NCBI GenBank assembly: GCA_015059425.1 | Contig: SVAM01000008.1 | Span: 1 to 64,000, forward strand | DNA from: Bacillota bacterium | Lineage (GTDB): Bacteria; Bacillota_I; Bacilli_A; RF39; UBA660 | Length of the DNA stretch: 64,000 bases | Direction: 5' to 3' | Shown: positions 51,999 through 59,612 of the stretch, piece by piece | How the letters are laid out: every line of letters begins with the position of its first letter | Position numbering within the stretch: the first letter of the stretch is position 1 | Position numbers and translations under genes: made by a program | The notes under the pieces: generated by a model | The model's input: the letters and a program-made list of their open reading frames with translations, nothing else | Database searches by the model: none | Told to the model about the DNA's origin: nothing

Positions 51999-52688
51999 TT
52001 ATTTTGCTTTCAGCGTAAGTATCTTTTTTATATCTTCTTTTGTTGCAGTTTGGTGACATAATTTCATTAATGTATTATATAAAGCATATATTGCTTCATA
52101 ATTTTCACAAGAATAATTATCACCTAAATTTATATCTATAAAATCTGTAGAATGTTGTTTGCCATGATATATATCTTTCGAAAAAGTAATTTTTACAATA
52201 TGTTTATTAGCTATTACAGAAATATTGTTTCTTCCTTGCTCAATTTTATCAATTGTATGAATTTCTTTAGAAGCATTATTACTAAATTTAGAAAAAGCTT
52301 CAAATAAACCATTATTAAAATCTTCATTACTTCTAAAGATAAATTCTATTTTATTAAACTCTTCTTCTGGTTTATCTTTTCCGTTCACACTGAAAGCTCT
52401 AATACCATAATTCGGAAAACCTATATCGTTTGTAATATATATTTTTAAAAATTTATCAATATTTCCATTTATAGTATGAATGATAAAATATCCTTTCCCA
52501 AAATAACTTTCATCATATAAAACATAATTTTTTTCGTTCGATAATCCATCTATAAATTGATGTTCATCACATATATCATTTGGATTAACTTCATGCTCAT
52601 ATTCACTCTCACGGCAATATAATGTTTCTACTCCGGTTTCACAATCTAATCCATAACTTCCATAATCACAATTATTACAATTTCTCAT
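51999..52688 (-). CDS. Protein with N-terminal cysteine-rich segment, unknown
   Basis: About 229 residues. The N-terminus has CNNCDYGSYGLDCETGVETLYC and then NDICDEHQF, five or more cysteines plus a histidine that could bind zinc. The rest is a mixed strand/helix domain with no recognised motif. AGGGAG precedes the start. The 277 bases upstream contain a copy of the rpsI 3' end but no gene. Confidence 0.65.
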   Translation of the reverse strand: MRNCNNCDYGSYGLDCETGVETLYCRESEYEHEVNPNDICDEHQFIDGLSNEKNYVLYDESYFGKGYFIIHTINGNIDKFLKIYITNDIGFPNYGIRAFSVNGKDKPEEEFNKIEFIFRSNEDFNNGLFEAFSKFSNNASKEIHTIDKIEQGRNNISVIANKHIVKITFSKDIYHGKQHSTDFIDINLGDNYSCENYEAIYALYNTLMKLCHQTATKEDIKKILTLKAK

Positions 52689-52801
52689 ATTAAGCACTCC
52701 CTGAAATTTAATTAAAATTTATTATACTACAAGTTTTAATTTTATTCTATATATGAAATACCAATTTTATGTATAAGTTTCTAAAACATTGTTTTAAATA
52801 A

Positions 52802-52842
52802 GCAAAAAAGCCCATCATTGTGAGCTTTCCAAAACATTGAAT
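52802..52842. repeat. Copy 1 of the rpsI 3'-end/terminator segment (candidate attachment site)
   Basis: This segment repeats 53884-53926 with a perfect 21-base core (52822-52842) and a similar terminator hairpin arm. It lies on the far side of the CitG-like gene, about 1.08 kb from the genuine rpsI end. The rest of 52689-52965 shows no gene. Confidence 0.75.
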
Positions 52843-52965
52843 AATTATCGTTTTGTAAATTAGTGTCTCTTTATTTACGTGATTTTACACAGTGTCCACA
52901 GCTGACTCTAGGGTATCTTAGTAATTTTTTACTTATGAATATTTTAGATTTAACTAATTCTTTAA

Positions 52966-53706
52966 TTATATAATGATTGTATCAGAGTACTTTGATAAGT
53001 ATAAGTAGATAGCTACACAAATATAATCCGCTGATAATCCATAAAAATTATCACATTTCTCTAAAATTATATTATAAGCATCAACACTATTTTCTAGTAA
53101 TTTTCCAGGCTTATACTCTTCTTCTAGTATATTGAATACCTCTTTTATTCTTGTAAATTGGCTTATATATTCTTTATGTACATTATTTTCTTTTTCATTC
53201 TTAGAAATTTTATAATAGTCATATAAATTTTTAACATCGTAAAATTCGGTATTTGGTAATAACTTTGATACTCCTCTTGCCATTTTTCTGAATTTCCAAT
53301 GATATGTGACATCTTGATTAGTTGTATTTTTCAAAATATTTTCAACTTGATCCAGTACTGTTATATCATTATTTTGATATACAATTTGTGCAGTAACTAT
53401 AGGAATTAATAATTCTATAATCCCAAAATTTATTTTTCCGCCATTCCTGTTTTTAAAACTATTTAATTGTGCCTCATAAGCTAAATCATATATCAGTTCC
53501 GGTTGCTTTAAATTATTTTTAATTATTCTCTCTGATAATTTATAAAAACTTTCCCCTATATTAATTCCTGAAATCAAAAAATATTCTAACTTCGATTTAT
53601 CTTGCCAATCTTGGTATCTGGTTGTACATCCTTTTTTATTGGGAATAGGTTCTAAAACACTAGCTAATATTACATTTCTCAAAATAGTTAAAGAATCAAA
53701 CATCAT
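52966..53706 (-). CDS. CitG/MdcB-like (triphosphoribosyl-dephospho-CoA synthase family) protein, possibly truncated
   Basis: 246 residues. Segments align by eye with the archaeal/bacterial PF01874 type: ASVLEPIPNKKGCTTRYQDWQDKSKLEYFLISGINIG (family: SAYPKPGN-x-x-R near the start), INFGIIELLIPIV (family: NTNLGI-x-LLL), and a final YSDTIII (family: PDT-x-I). In the family another 50 or so residues follow PDT-x-I, so this copy may be cut at the C-terminus. It lies between two copies of the rpsI end and is probably acquired. AGGAG precedes the start. Confidence 0.5.
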   Translation of the reverse strand: MMFDSLTILRNVILASVLEPIPNKKGCTTRYQDWQDKSKLEYFLISGINIGESFYKLSERIIKNNLKQPELIYDLAYEAQLNSFKNRNGGKINFGIIELLIPIVTAQIVYQNNDITVLDQVENILKNTTNQDVTYHWKFRKMARGVSKLLPNTEFYDVKNLYDYYKISKNEKENNVHKEYISQFTRIKEVFNILEEEYKPGKLLENSVDAYNIILEKCDNFYGLSADYICVAIYLYLSKYSDTIII

Positions 53707-53818
53707 AATAATTTCTCCTACAAAAATATTATATCACAAATCATCTTTTTATCCTAATGATAGAACTATTGCTAGCACCACAAGCTTCTAAATTTTATAA
53801 GGGTTTATCGAGCATTGT

Positions 53819-53851
53819 TAGCCTACCTGTAGCCTATTTGTAGCCTACGGC
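53819..53851. repeat. Three tandem 11-bp repeats
   Basis: TAGCCTACCTG, TAGCCTATTTG and TAGCCTACGGC follow each other without gaps. They lie between the CitG-like gene and the rpsI-end repeat. Such short direct repeats could be recombinase arm sites. No gene lies in 53707-53925. Confidence 0.7.
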
Positions 53852-53883
53852 TTAAAGATCGGCTAATTCTTCTATTTTACTGC

Positions 53884-53926
53884 AGCAAAAAAAGCCCACA
53901 TATGCGAGCTTTCCAAAACATTGAAT
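53884..53926. repeat. Copy 2 of the repeat: genuine rpsI terminator and 3' end
   Basis: It contains the rpsI terminator (on the minus strand AAGCTCGCATATGTGGGCTT then T) and the 21-base core shared with 52822-52842. The core ends at the first base of the rpsI stop triplet. Confidence 0.75.
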
Positions 53927-54342
53927 TATCTCTTTGAGAATTGTGGGGCACGACGTGCTTTTTTAAGACCGTATTTTTTACGTTCTTTAACTCTTGCATC
54001 ACGAGTTAAGAATCCGCTAGCTTTTAAAATTTTACGATAAGAATCGTCTCTTGTTTGATCAGTATTAGCATCAAATTCTAATAAAGCTCTTGCAATACCT
54101 AAACGAATAGCTCCTGCTTGTCCAGAATATCCGCCACCTTTAACTGTAACTTCAATATCAAAACGATTTACATTATCAGTAGAAACTAATGGTTGTTTTA
54201 AATCCATAACTAGAATTTGATTTGGAAAATAAGTATTTACGTCTACACCATTTACTGTAATATTTCCAGTTCCACCAGTAATTCTTACTTGTGCAGAACT
54301 TCTTTTACGACGACCTGTTGCAGTCCAAACTTGTTTAGCCAT
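53926..54342 (-). CDS. rpsI: 30S ribosomal protein S9 (uS9)
   Basis: Complete S9 with [16 protein letters not shown], the [20 protein letters not shown] core and the basic C-terminal tail [17 protein letters not shown] that reaches the P-site tRNA. It follows rplM by 11 bases in the usual L13-S9 operon. Its 3' end is duplicated about 1.1 kb downstream. Confidence 0.98.
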   Translation of the reverse strand: MAKQVWTATGRRKRSSAQVRITGGTGNITVNGVDVNTYFPNQILVMDLKQPLVSTDNVNRFDIEVTVKGGGYSGQAGAIRLGIARALLEFDANTDQTRDDSYRKILKASGFLTRDARVKERKKYGLKKARRAPQFSKR

Positions 54343-54353
54343 TTATTTACCTC

Positions 54354-54785
54354 CTAATCAATATTTAAAGCTGTTGGCTTTTGAGCAACATGCTTATGTT
54401 CATTTCCAGCATAAACAAATAATTTTTTACCCATAGCTCTTCCTAATGGTCCATGAGGAAGCATACCTTTTACAGCTCTTTCAATCATTTCTTCTGGATA
54501 TTTTTCTACCATTGTTTTAGCGTTTCTTTCTCTTAATCCTCCTGGAAAACCAGAGTGATTGTAATACATCTTATCTTCTAGTTTATTTCCAGTTAAATTT
54601 ACTTTTGATGCATTGATTATGATTACATAATCACCACAATCTACATGAGGAGTATAAGTAACTTTATGTTTTCCTCTTAAAATTGTTGCAGCTTTAGTAG
54701 CTATACGACCTAAATTTTTACCTTCAGCATCGATAACATACCATTTACGTTCAATGTTTTCTTTTGTTTGCATGAATGTCTTCAT
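54354..54785 (-). CDS. rplM: 50S ribosomal protein L13 (uL13)
   Basis: 143 residues with [27 protein letters not shown], the [18 protein letters not shown] strand and the [22 protein letters not shown] motif typical of L13. First gene of the L13-S9 operon, with a consensus promoter and a structured leader upstream. An upstream ATG five codons before [10 protein letters not shown] is used here (MKTFMQTK). Confidence 0.98.
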   Translation of the reverse strand: MKTFMQTKENIERKWYVIDAEGKNLGRIATKAATILRGKHKVTYTPHVDCGDYVIIINASKVNLTGNKLEDKMYYNHSGFPGGLRERNAKTMVEKYPEEMIERAVKGMLPHGPLGRAMGKKLFVYAGNEHKHVAQKPTALNID

Positions 54786-54862
54786 ATATATAACCCTTTC
54801 ATTTAGTTTTCCCTACTTCTGCTTTCCCAGGGCATGATAGTTCCAACAAATAAAATGTACCA
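54786..54862 (-). promoter_or_regulatory. Structured 5' leader of rplM (candidate L13 leader)
   Basis: About 76 nt between the predicted transcription start and the rplM ATG. The minus strand holds CCCTGGGAAAGCAGAAGTAGGG (shown here only as CCCT...AGGG pairing) with a TGC...GCA inner pairing. Firmicutes are known to carry an L13 autoregulatory leader at this place. I infer the same role from position and pairing, not from a profile match. Confidence 0.4.
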
Positions 54863-54868
54863 TTTAAA

Positions 54869-54897
54869 ATTATATGTAAATTATACTGTTTTGTCAA
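54869..54897 (-). promoter_or_regulatory. Consensus promoter of rplM-rpsI
   Basis: TTGACA, 17 bases, TATAAT on the minus strand, a perfect sigma-A promoter. Confidence 0.88.
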
Positions 54898-54898
54898 A

Positions 54899-54935
54899 TA
54901 AAAAATGCAAATTATATGGTTTTTTGCATTTTTTT
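54899..54935. terminator. Terminator between the unknown protein gene and rplM
   Basis: AAAAAATGCAAA pairs with TTTGCATTTTTT. It ends the transcript of the upstream gene just before the rplM -35 box. Confidence 0.75.
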
Positions 54936-56100
54936 AACGTCTTGGCGGTAAATCATCTGGATTAAAATACTTTTCTCTAGTATCTATTGGAAAAATTTTA
55001 TTATATTTATTAGTTGGTATTTTCTTTATATTATTTTCTTTTTTTATATTATATATATCATTTATAAATAAATTAGAAAAATGAGGGTCTCTTTTTAAAC
55101 TAGAATTTTGTTTTATTACTCTCTTTTCTGTTTCTTGTTGTGTTTTTTCTTCTTGTTCTTCTTTTCTTTTTTTTGCATTTAATAATAATGGTAAATTTAA
55201 ACTGGAAATTTCATATGTAATATGCTTTTCTCTTTCTTTTATCATTCTATCAATAATTTCATCAATATCTAATTCACTGTTTGCATCTAAAGTGCATATG
55301 GTAAAATCTCTAAAATTGTCTTTACCTACTATGTCTATAAATTTTTGTGGATCTATTAAAAATAATGGTATTAAAACTTGGAACGCACTTATAAATTTTG
55401 GTGATACCATTTTATATTTACCTTCAATTATTTCATTCATTTCTGATGGTTCTTCAAAAAGATAAATATTTTTTTGACGTAATAGAGAAACTATCTGTAT
55501 ACTTATAGTATTTATTATTCTTAAATATATTTTTTCATTAGCCTTTTCTATTTCACAATCAACTTTAAAAGTTTTATCAGGTTGATAAAATTGATTCCCT
55601 TTGTACTCATTTACATAGTGTATTAGTAAATCAAATATATATGAAATATCTAGATAAAACCCATCTCGAAATCTTTCGAATATATCTATTTTAACCCAAC
55701 TACATGTTCGTTGAGATTTATGGTCATAGGTTTGTAAAAACTTTCTATTCGGACCTTTTAACCATTCATTATAATAATTATCTTCTCTTGCGGCAGGATA
55801 TCCTTTATTTATTAAAAGTTTAGGGTTTTCTCCACTTATCATGCTTTCTGAATTTTGTTGCAAAATTTTTACTAGCAATTCTTCAATTACTTGTCTTTGA
55901 TTATTTTCTAAAGGTTGAGTAAGATGATACTCTAATCCTTCTTTACCTGCAGTTAAAACTATGAAATAAGTACTGATTTTTTTAGGCCATAATTCTTTAA
56001 AAGTTGGACCCAAAATAGTTTCTATAGCTTTCATTAATTCATTCTCATATTTTTCTATTCTATCGGTAAAATATTTTTCTATACGCTGTTCAGTTGTCAT
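54934..56100 (-). CDS. Cytoplasmic protein of unknown function between truA and rplM
   Basis: About 388 residues, soluble. The N-terminal 110 residues hold AIETILGPTFKELWPKKISTYFIVLTAGKEGLEYHL. The middle has NRKFLQTYDHKSQRTCSWVKIDIFERFRDGFYLDISYIFDLLIHYV. The C-terminus is basic and low complexity (KKRKEEQEEKTQQETEKR) and ends in DLPPRR. No family recognised. GAGGTGA precedes the start. It breaks the usual truA-rplM adjacency. Confidence 0.7.
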   Translation of the reverse strand: MTTEQRIEKYFTDRIEKYENELMKAIETILGPTFKELWPKKISTYFIVLTAGKEGLEYHLTQPLENNQRQVIEELLVKILQQNSESMISGENPKLLINKGYPAAREDNYYNEWLKGPNRKFLQTYDHKSQRTCSWVKIDIFERFRDGFYLDISYIFDLLIHYVNEYKGNQFYQPDKTFKVDCEIEKANEKIYLRIINTISIQIVSLLRQKNIYLFEEPSEMNEIIEGKYKMVSPKFISAFQVLIPLFLIDPQKFIDIVGKDNFRDFTICTLDANSELDIDEIIDRMIKEREKHITYEISSLNLPLLLNAKKRKEEQEEKTQQETEKRVIKQNSSLKRDPHFSNLFINDIYNIKKENNIKKIPTNKYNKIFPIDTREKYFNPDDLPPRR

Positions 56101-56223
56101 AGTCACCTCTTATTTTAAATATAGCATTAAATTTTTTTATAATCAATTATATATATTATATGTTAACATTTACTTGTAAACTTTTTAATAAAATTTAAAT
56201 TTTTAAAATATATTTATAGTTAC

Positions 56224-56946
56224 TTAATAATATATTTTATTTAAGTATAACCCTTGGGGTAAAGCTGTAGAAAATTGTTTACCTACTTCAGGATTATCTA
56301 AGGCATTTTTAATATCTTCTAATGTTATTTTTTTTGATTCTATATCTAACATTGTTCCTATTAGATTTCTTACCATATATCTATAAAAGCTTTTACCTGT
56401 AAATTTAATTACTAAAATATTATTTCTAACTTTAAAATCTATATCATATATTATGCAATCGTAATTATCTCTTGTTCCTGAGACAAAGTTTTTAAAATTA
56501 TGAGCACCAATAAATAACTTAGCGCATTTTTTCATTTCTTTTATATTAAGTTTTCTATTTACTTGTAATATATAATCGTAATCTTTAGGATTAAATTCTC
56601 CCATATTTATTTTATATATATACTCTTTTTTTAATGTATTAAATCTTGCATGAAAATCATCATTAACTGTTTCTACTTTAGTTATGTAAATATATGGCTT
56701 TACTAAGCTATTTAAAGCCATTTGCAAATGATTTTCATCAATATTTATATTTAAAACAAAAGATGCTTTTTGGTCATTTGCATGTACTCCTCTATCAGTT
56801 CTACCTGCTCCTTTTATTTCTACTGGTTCTTTATTAATAATTGTTAATGCTTCCTCAATTTTCTTTTGTACTGTATTATTATCTTTTAATCTTTGAAATC
56901 CATAAAATTTAGAACCATCATACTTAATACTAATTAAATACTTCAT
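56224..56946 (-). CDS. truA: tRNA pseudouridine synthase A
   Basis: Makes pseudouridine at positions 38-40 of tRNAs. Visible are ISIKYDGSKFYGFQRL, the catalytic aspartate loop GAGRTDRGVHANDQ, DFHARFNTLKKEYIYKI and the C-terminal FTGKSFYRYMVRNLIGTMLDI. 240 residues, normal. Its start abuts the stop of the EcfA2-like gene, preserving the ecf-truA order known from other Firmicutes. Confidence 0.96.
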   Translation of the reverse strand: MKYLISIKYDGSKFYGFQRLKDNNTVQKKIEEALTIINKEPVEIKGAGRTDRGVHANDQKASFVLNINIDENHLQMALNSLVKPYIYITKVETVNDDFHARFNTLKKEYIYKINMGEFNPKDYDYILQVNRKLNIKEMKKCAKLFIGAHNFKNFVSGTRDNYDCIIYDIDFKVRNNILVIKFTGKSFYRYMVRNLIGTMLDIESKKITLEDIKNALDNPEVGKQFSTALPQGLYLNKIYY

Positions 56947-57561
56947 TTAATCACCTTTAATTCTGTATATTGCTTTTAATAAATCTAATACATTTTTATA
57001 ATCTTCTATTTTTATATTTTTTTCTTTCATTAAATCTATAAATTTAACTATTTCTGGTTTATCTACTTCATTTATTATTTTTAAGTATTCATTCTTATTT
57101 GCGTTAATAACATGAGACTCATTCACACATATTAATTCTTCAGATATATCCCAAATAAAAGTTAAATCATTAGTGAATATAATAATCGTTTTATTATATT
57201 CATTAGCAAGTTTTTTAAATAGTCTTTTAAAAATCTCTTTTTCCTTATAATTTAATCCTTTTTCAAAATAATCTAATACTATATAATCTTTATTTTCAAT
57301 TAATACTTTCGCTAAAGATATAATTCTTGTTTCAGTTTCGGTTAATTCAAAAAGTTTTTTATCTAAATATTCATCACTCAACATAACCATTTTTAAAGCT
57401 TGTTTATCTTTTTTACTATTTAAATAATTTTTTACGGTTTCTTTAAAATTACATTCTCTTACAATACTATAATTAGCATTATTAGTAGATATATTTATAT
57501 TTCCTAGTAAACCATATATTTTATTTTTTTCTTTATCCTCAAATATCTTTGCTATTTCCAT
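56947..57561 (-). CDS. EcfA2-like ABC ATPase remnant without catalytic motifs
   Basis: 204 residues occupying the ecfA2 position before truA. The order of ABC ATPase elements can still be followed, but each is altered. IYGLLGNINIST stands at the Walker A place without G-K-S/T. LTETETRIISLAKVL stands for LSGGQ-x-x-RVAIA-x-x-L. DYIVLDYFEKGLN stands for the Walker B LLDEPTAGLD, with E lost. IIIFTNDLTF stands for the switch TH-D, with H to N. It should neither bind nor split ATP normally. The intact frame suggests selection for some other role, or recent loss. Confidence 0.7.
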   Translation of the reverse strand: MEIAKIFEDKEKNKIYGLLGNINISTNNANYSIVRECNFKETVKNYLNSKKDKQALKMVMLSDEYLDKKLFELTETETRIISLAKVLIENKDYIVLDYFEKGLNYKEKEIFKRLFKKLANEYNKTIIIFTNDLTFIWDISEELICVNESHVINANKNEYLKIINEVDKPEIVKFIDLMKEKNIKIEDYKNVLDLLKAIYRIKGD

Positions 57562-58154
57562 AAATCATTCACCAAGCTTTCATTATCATAGTATAATTTA
57601 TCTACTATATTGTAGTATTTTAAACCGTTTGATAATTCAATAATAAATGGCATATTAAAACCTAGTTTTTTTATTATTTTTTCTTCTTTTAATACGTCTT
57701 TTGTATTACCTTCCATTATTACTTCATTATTATGTATTACTATTAAATAATCTAGTAATAAAGTCTCTTTAATTTCAGTAGTATAGTTTATTATAGTTTT
57801 ATTTTTATTTTTCAAATCATTAATTAATTTGTTTTTAAACTCACTATCTACATAAGTTAAAATGTTAAAGAACACTATTACATTTTTATTGGTTTTTAAG
57901 CTGTTAAGTAAGAATAATTTTATTTCATCTATTTTAGTTAAATCTTTTTTATTTTTTAATTCCTTTAAATTATATTCTTCTAATACACTATTGTCTATAT
58001 CAAAAATATTACTAATGCTATATCTTGTAAAAACTTCACAGTTATTATTTATGTAATTTACTGCATCTTCTCGATATTTATATTTAGAATTAATTAGTAT
58101 AGTAGTATTAATATCGTATATATCAATATTATTAATGTTAAATAATTTATTCAT
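57552..58154 (-). CDS. EcfA1-like ABC ATPase remnant without catalytic motifs
   Basis: 200 residues, about 80 shorter than EcfA1. No Walker A or LSGGQ can be found. VIVFFNILTYVDSEFKNKLI fits the Walker B/D-loop region (LLDEATSMLD) without D-E. TIINYTTEIKETLLLDYLIVIHNNEVIMEGNTKDVL fits the switch and tail region (TH-D-x-x-EA-x-x-AD-x-x-x-V-x-x-G-x-x-x-x-x-G). The last part ends LGFNMPFIIELSNGL, as in EcfA1. It overlaps the EcfA2-like gene by 10 bases. The EcfT membrane gene expected between EcfA2 and truA is absent. Confidence 0.65.
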   Translation of the reverse strand: MNKLFNINNIDIYDINTTILINSKYKYREDAVNYINNNCEVFTRYSISNIFDIDNSVLEEYNLKELKNKKDLTKIDEIKLFLLNSLKTNKNVIVFFNILTYVDSEFKNKLINDLKNKNKTIINYTTEIKETLLLDYLIVIHNNEVIMEGNTKDVLKEEKIIKKLGFNMPFIIELSNGLKYYNIVDKLYYDNESLVNDLWK

Positions 58155-58237
58155 AAAATCACCACATCAATATAATATCAAAATATTATCTTTTTTTAAA
58201 GTTTTATGTTTCTGCGAAATTTGTCGAACGGTTTTTC

Positions 58238-58266
58238 TTGATATTTATTATTTTTATTTTTAAAAT
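58238..58266 (+). promoter_or_regulatory. Promoter of the small self-pairing transcript
   Basis: TTGATA, 17 bases, TAAAAT on the plus strand. Transcription would begin around 58273, just at the first arm of the long-range inverted repeat. Confidence 0.65.
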
Positions 58267-58274
58267 ATTAACTT

Positions 58275-58517
58275 GAGCGTTAGAGCTGATGTCTACCAAA
58301 TAACAAATTTCTATTGGTTACCTCCTTTGCTAGTTCAGGGGGTGGTGACTCAAAAGAGAGGAGTTTTATGGTTAATTATAGATGTATTCTAGAATTTATA
58401 AAAAGTCTATTTTGTAGACATAATAAAAAGACATCAACTAATATTTATATCCATGTGGATAAAATAGAAGTTAATGTCGCTTCAAAAAAGAAGTAGGCAT
58501 TAGAGACTCTAACGCTC
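58275..58517 (+). other. Small transcript with complementary 5' and 3' ends
   Basis: GAGCGTTAGAG at 58275-58285 is perfectly complementary to CTCTAACGCTC at 58507-58517. Within the leader, GGTTACCTCC (58316-58325) can pair with GGGGGTGGTGAC (58338-58349), and CCTC at 58322 can also pair with the ribosome site GAGG of the 42-residue gene. The predicted promoter puts the 5' arm at the very start of the RNA. This layout resembles type I toxin mRNAs with a 5'-3' long-distance interaction; that is an inference. Confidence 0.5.
58368..58496 (+). CDS. 42-residue peptide inside the self-pairing transcript
   Basis: Begins MVNYRCILEFIKSLFCRHNKK and continues with a polar strand-like tail (IYIHVDKIEVNVASKKK). 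GAGAGGAG lies four bases upstream. A short hydrophobic/aromatic segment with two cysteines is flanked by basic residues. A longer in-frame start exists 54 bases earlier but lies in the leader hairpin. It may be a small toxin-like or regulatory peptide; no family recognised. Confidence 0.55.
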   Translation: MVNYRCILEFIKSLFCRHNKKTSTNIYIHVDKIEVNVASKKK

Positions 58518-58564
58518 TACTAAATTTAGTTTATCATAAATTATAAATAAAAACAATAATTATA

Positions 58565-58605
58565 AAAGTGTTAGTAAGTTTAACTTTACTAACACTTTGT
58601 TTTTA
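58565..58605. terminator. Strong bidirectional terminator
   Basis: AAAGTGTTAGTAA pairs with TTACTAACACTTT around 8 bases. It ends rpmE on the minus strand and can stop plus-strand transcripts from the small unit. Confidence 0.88.
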
Positions 58606-58606
58606 A

Positions 58607-58819
58607 TTATTTTTCTTCTGTATTTAATCCATATTTACGATTAAATTTTTCAATATTACCAGTTTTCTTAACTTTTCCTTGTGCTCCTGTATAGAATGGA
58701 TGACATTCACTACAAACTTCAACTTGGATATTTTCTTTAACTGAATGAGTTTTGAATGTAGCTCCACATGCACATGTAACTGTAGCTTCTTTAACTTCTG
58801 GATGAATATTTTTTTTCAT
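58607..58819 (-). CDS. rpmE: 50S ribosomal protein L31 (bL31), zinc-binding form
   Basis: 70 residues: [26 protein letters not shown], with zinc ligands C16, C18, C36 and C39 (CxC plus CSEC), then [25 protein letters not shown]. The cysteine form is the zinc-containing paralogue. AGGAGGG precedes the start. A roughly 50-base leader can form a small stem. Confidence 0.97.
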   Translation of the reverse strand: MKKNIHPEVKEATVTCACGATFKTHSVKENIQVEVCSECHPFYTGAQGKVKKTGNIEKFNRKYGLNTEEK

Positions 58820-58875
58820 AATTTCCCTCCTGCCATATCAAATTTTTTGACATAGTTAATTTGTTTGTCTTAAGT

Positions 58876-58903
58876 ATTATATCATAATTTTTACAGTTTA
58901 CAA
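58876..58903 (-). promoter_or_regulatory. Promoter of rpmE
   Basis: TTGTAA, 16 bases, TATAAT on the minus strand, about 55 bases before the start codon. Confidence 0.5.
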
Positions 58904-58910
58904 GCAAAAA

Positions 58911-59588
58911 TTATATAGCTTTACTTATTTTGTTATATATTTCTTTATGGCCTAGATAATTTATGTAGTAGCTTTCATTAGTAAAATAATATTCGTTTTT
59001 GTTCAAAATTGAACTTATATCAATAAAAGTAAAATTATTTGATATACAAGTTTCTCTTATTATAGCATTTATTTTATTTATATTTAAGAGCTCTTGTTTT
59101 TTTATTGTATATAAACCTAAGACTATAACTTTTTTGTTATTAAGCATTTTTATCATACTTAATAGTTCTTCAATATCTTCTTTATATTCTTTTATTATAC
59201 TGGAAGTTATTTTATCTTCACTTAATTCATCCATGCCTATATTAATTGTTAAAATGCTTGCTTCATTAATAGCTCTTTGTATCTCAATTTTTTCATTGCT
59301 TATATTTATAGTTTTATTATCTTTTATTTCATAAATTAGTTCTTTAACTGTTTTTCCAGTACTTGCAAATTCATAATATTTATTTAATTTATGATTATTT
59401 TTATATTCCTCTTTTAAATAGTCATTATAACTATAACCTTTTATATTATACGGGGTCATTCCTAAAGCTAAACCGTCTCCTAAAGCTACAATATTTATTT
59501 CGTCACTTTTAGTATGGAAATATATTATTGCTGAAAATATAGTTCCTAATATTGTGATTAATATTAATTTATTTTTCAAATATTTCAC
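58911..59588 (-). CDS. SGNH/GDSL-fold protein lacking the catalytic residues
   Basis: An N-terminal membrane anchor, then an outer domain of about 195 residues with the block order of SGNH hydrolases. Block I reads VALGDGLALGM: the serine of GDSL is glycine (residue 39). Block III is INIGMDEL where G-x-N-D is expected. The C-terminal block reads SYYINYLGHKEI where D-x-x-H-P-N-x-x-G is expected, so the histidine is also replaced. It is probably a non-enzymatic relative. It precedes rpmE and follows murA in the same direction. Confidence 0.7.
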   Translation of the reverse strand: MKYLKNKLILITILGTIFSAIIYFHTKSDEINIVALGDGLALGMTPYNIKGYSYNDYLKEEYKNNHKLNKYYEFASTGKTVKELIYEIKDNKTINISNEKIEIQRAINEASILTINIGMDELSEDKITSSIIKEYKEDIEELLSMIKMLNNKKVIVLGLYTIKKQELLNINKINAIIRETCISNNFTFIDISSILNKNEYYFTNESYYINYLGHKEIYNKISKAI

Positions 59589-59612
59589 CTCAAAAAAAAT
59601 ATAGTCATTTAA

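Noticed and set aside
58453-58461. TGTGGATAA, a perfect DnaA box, in the 42-residue peptide gene
   Set aside because: Only a single copy, with no cluster of boxes or DnaA-trio-like repeats nearby, so an origin cannot be claimed.
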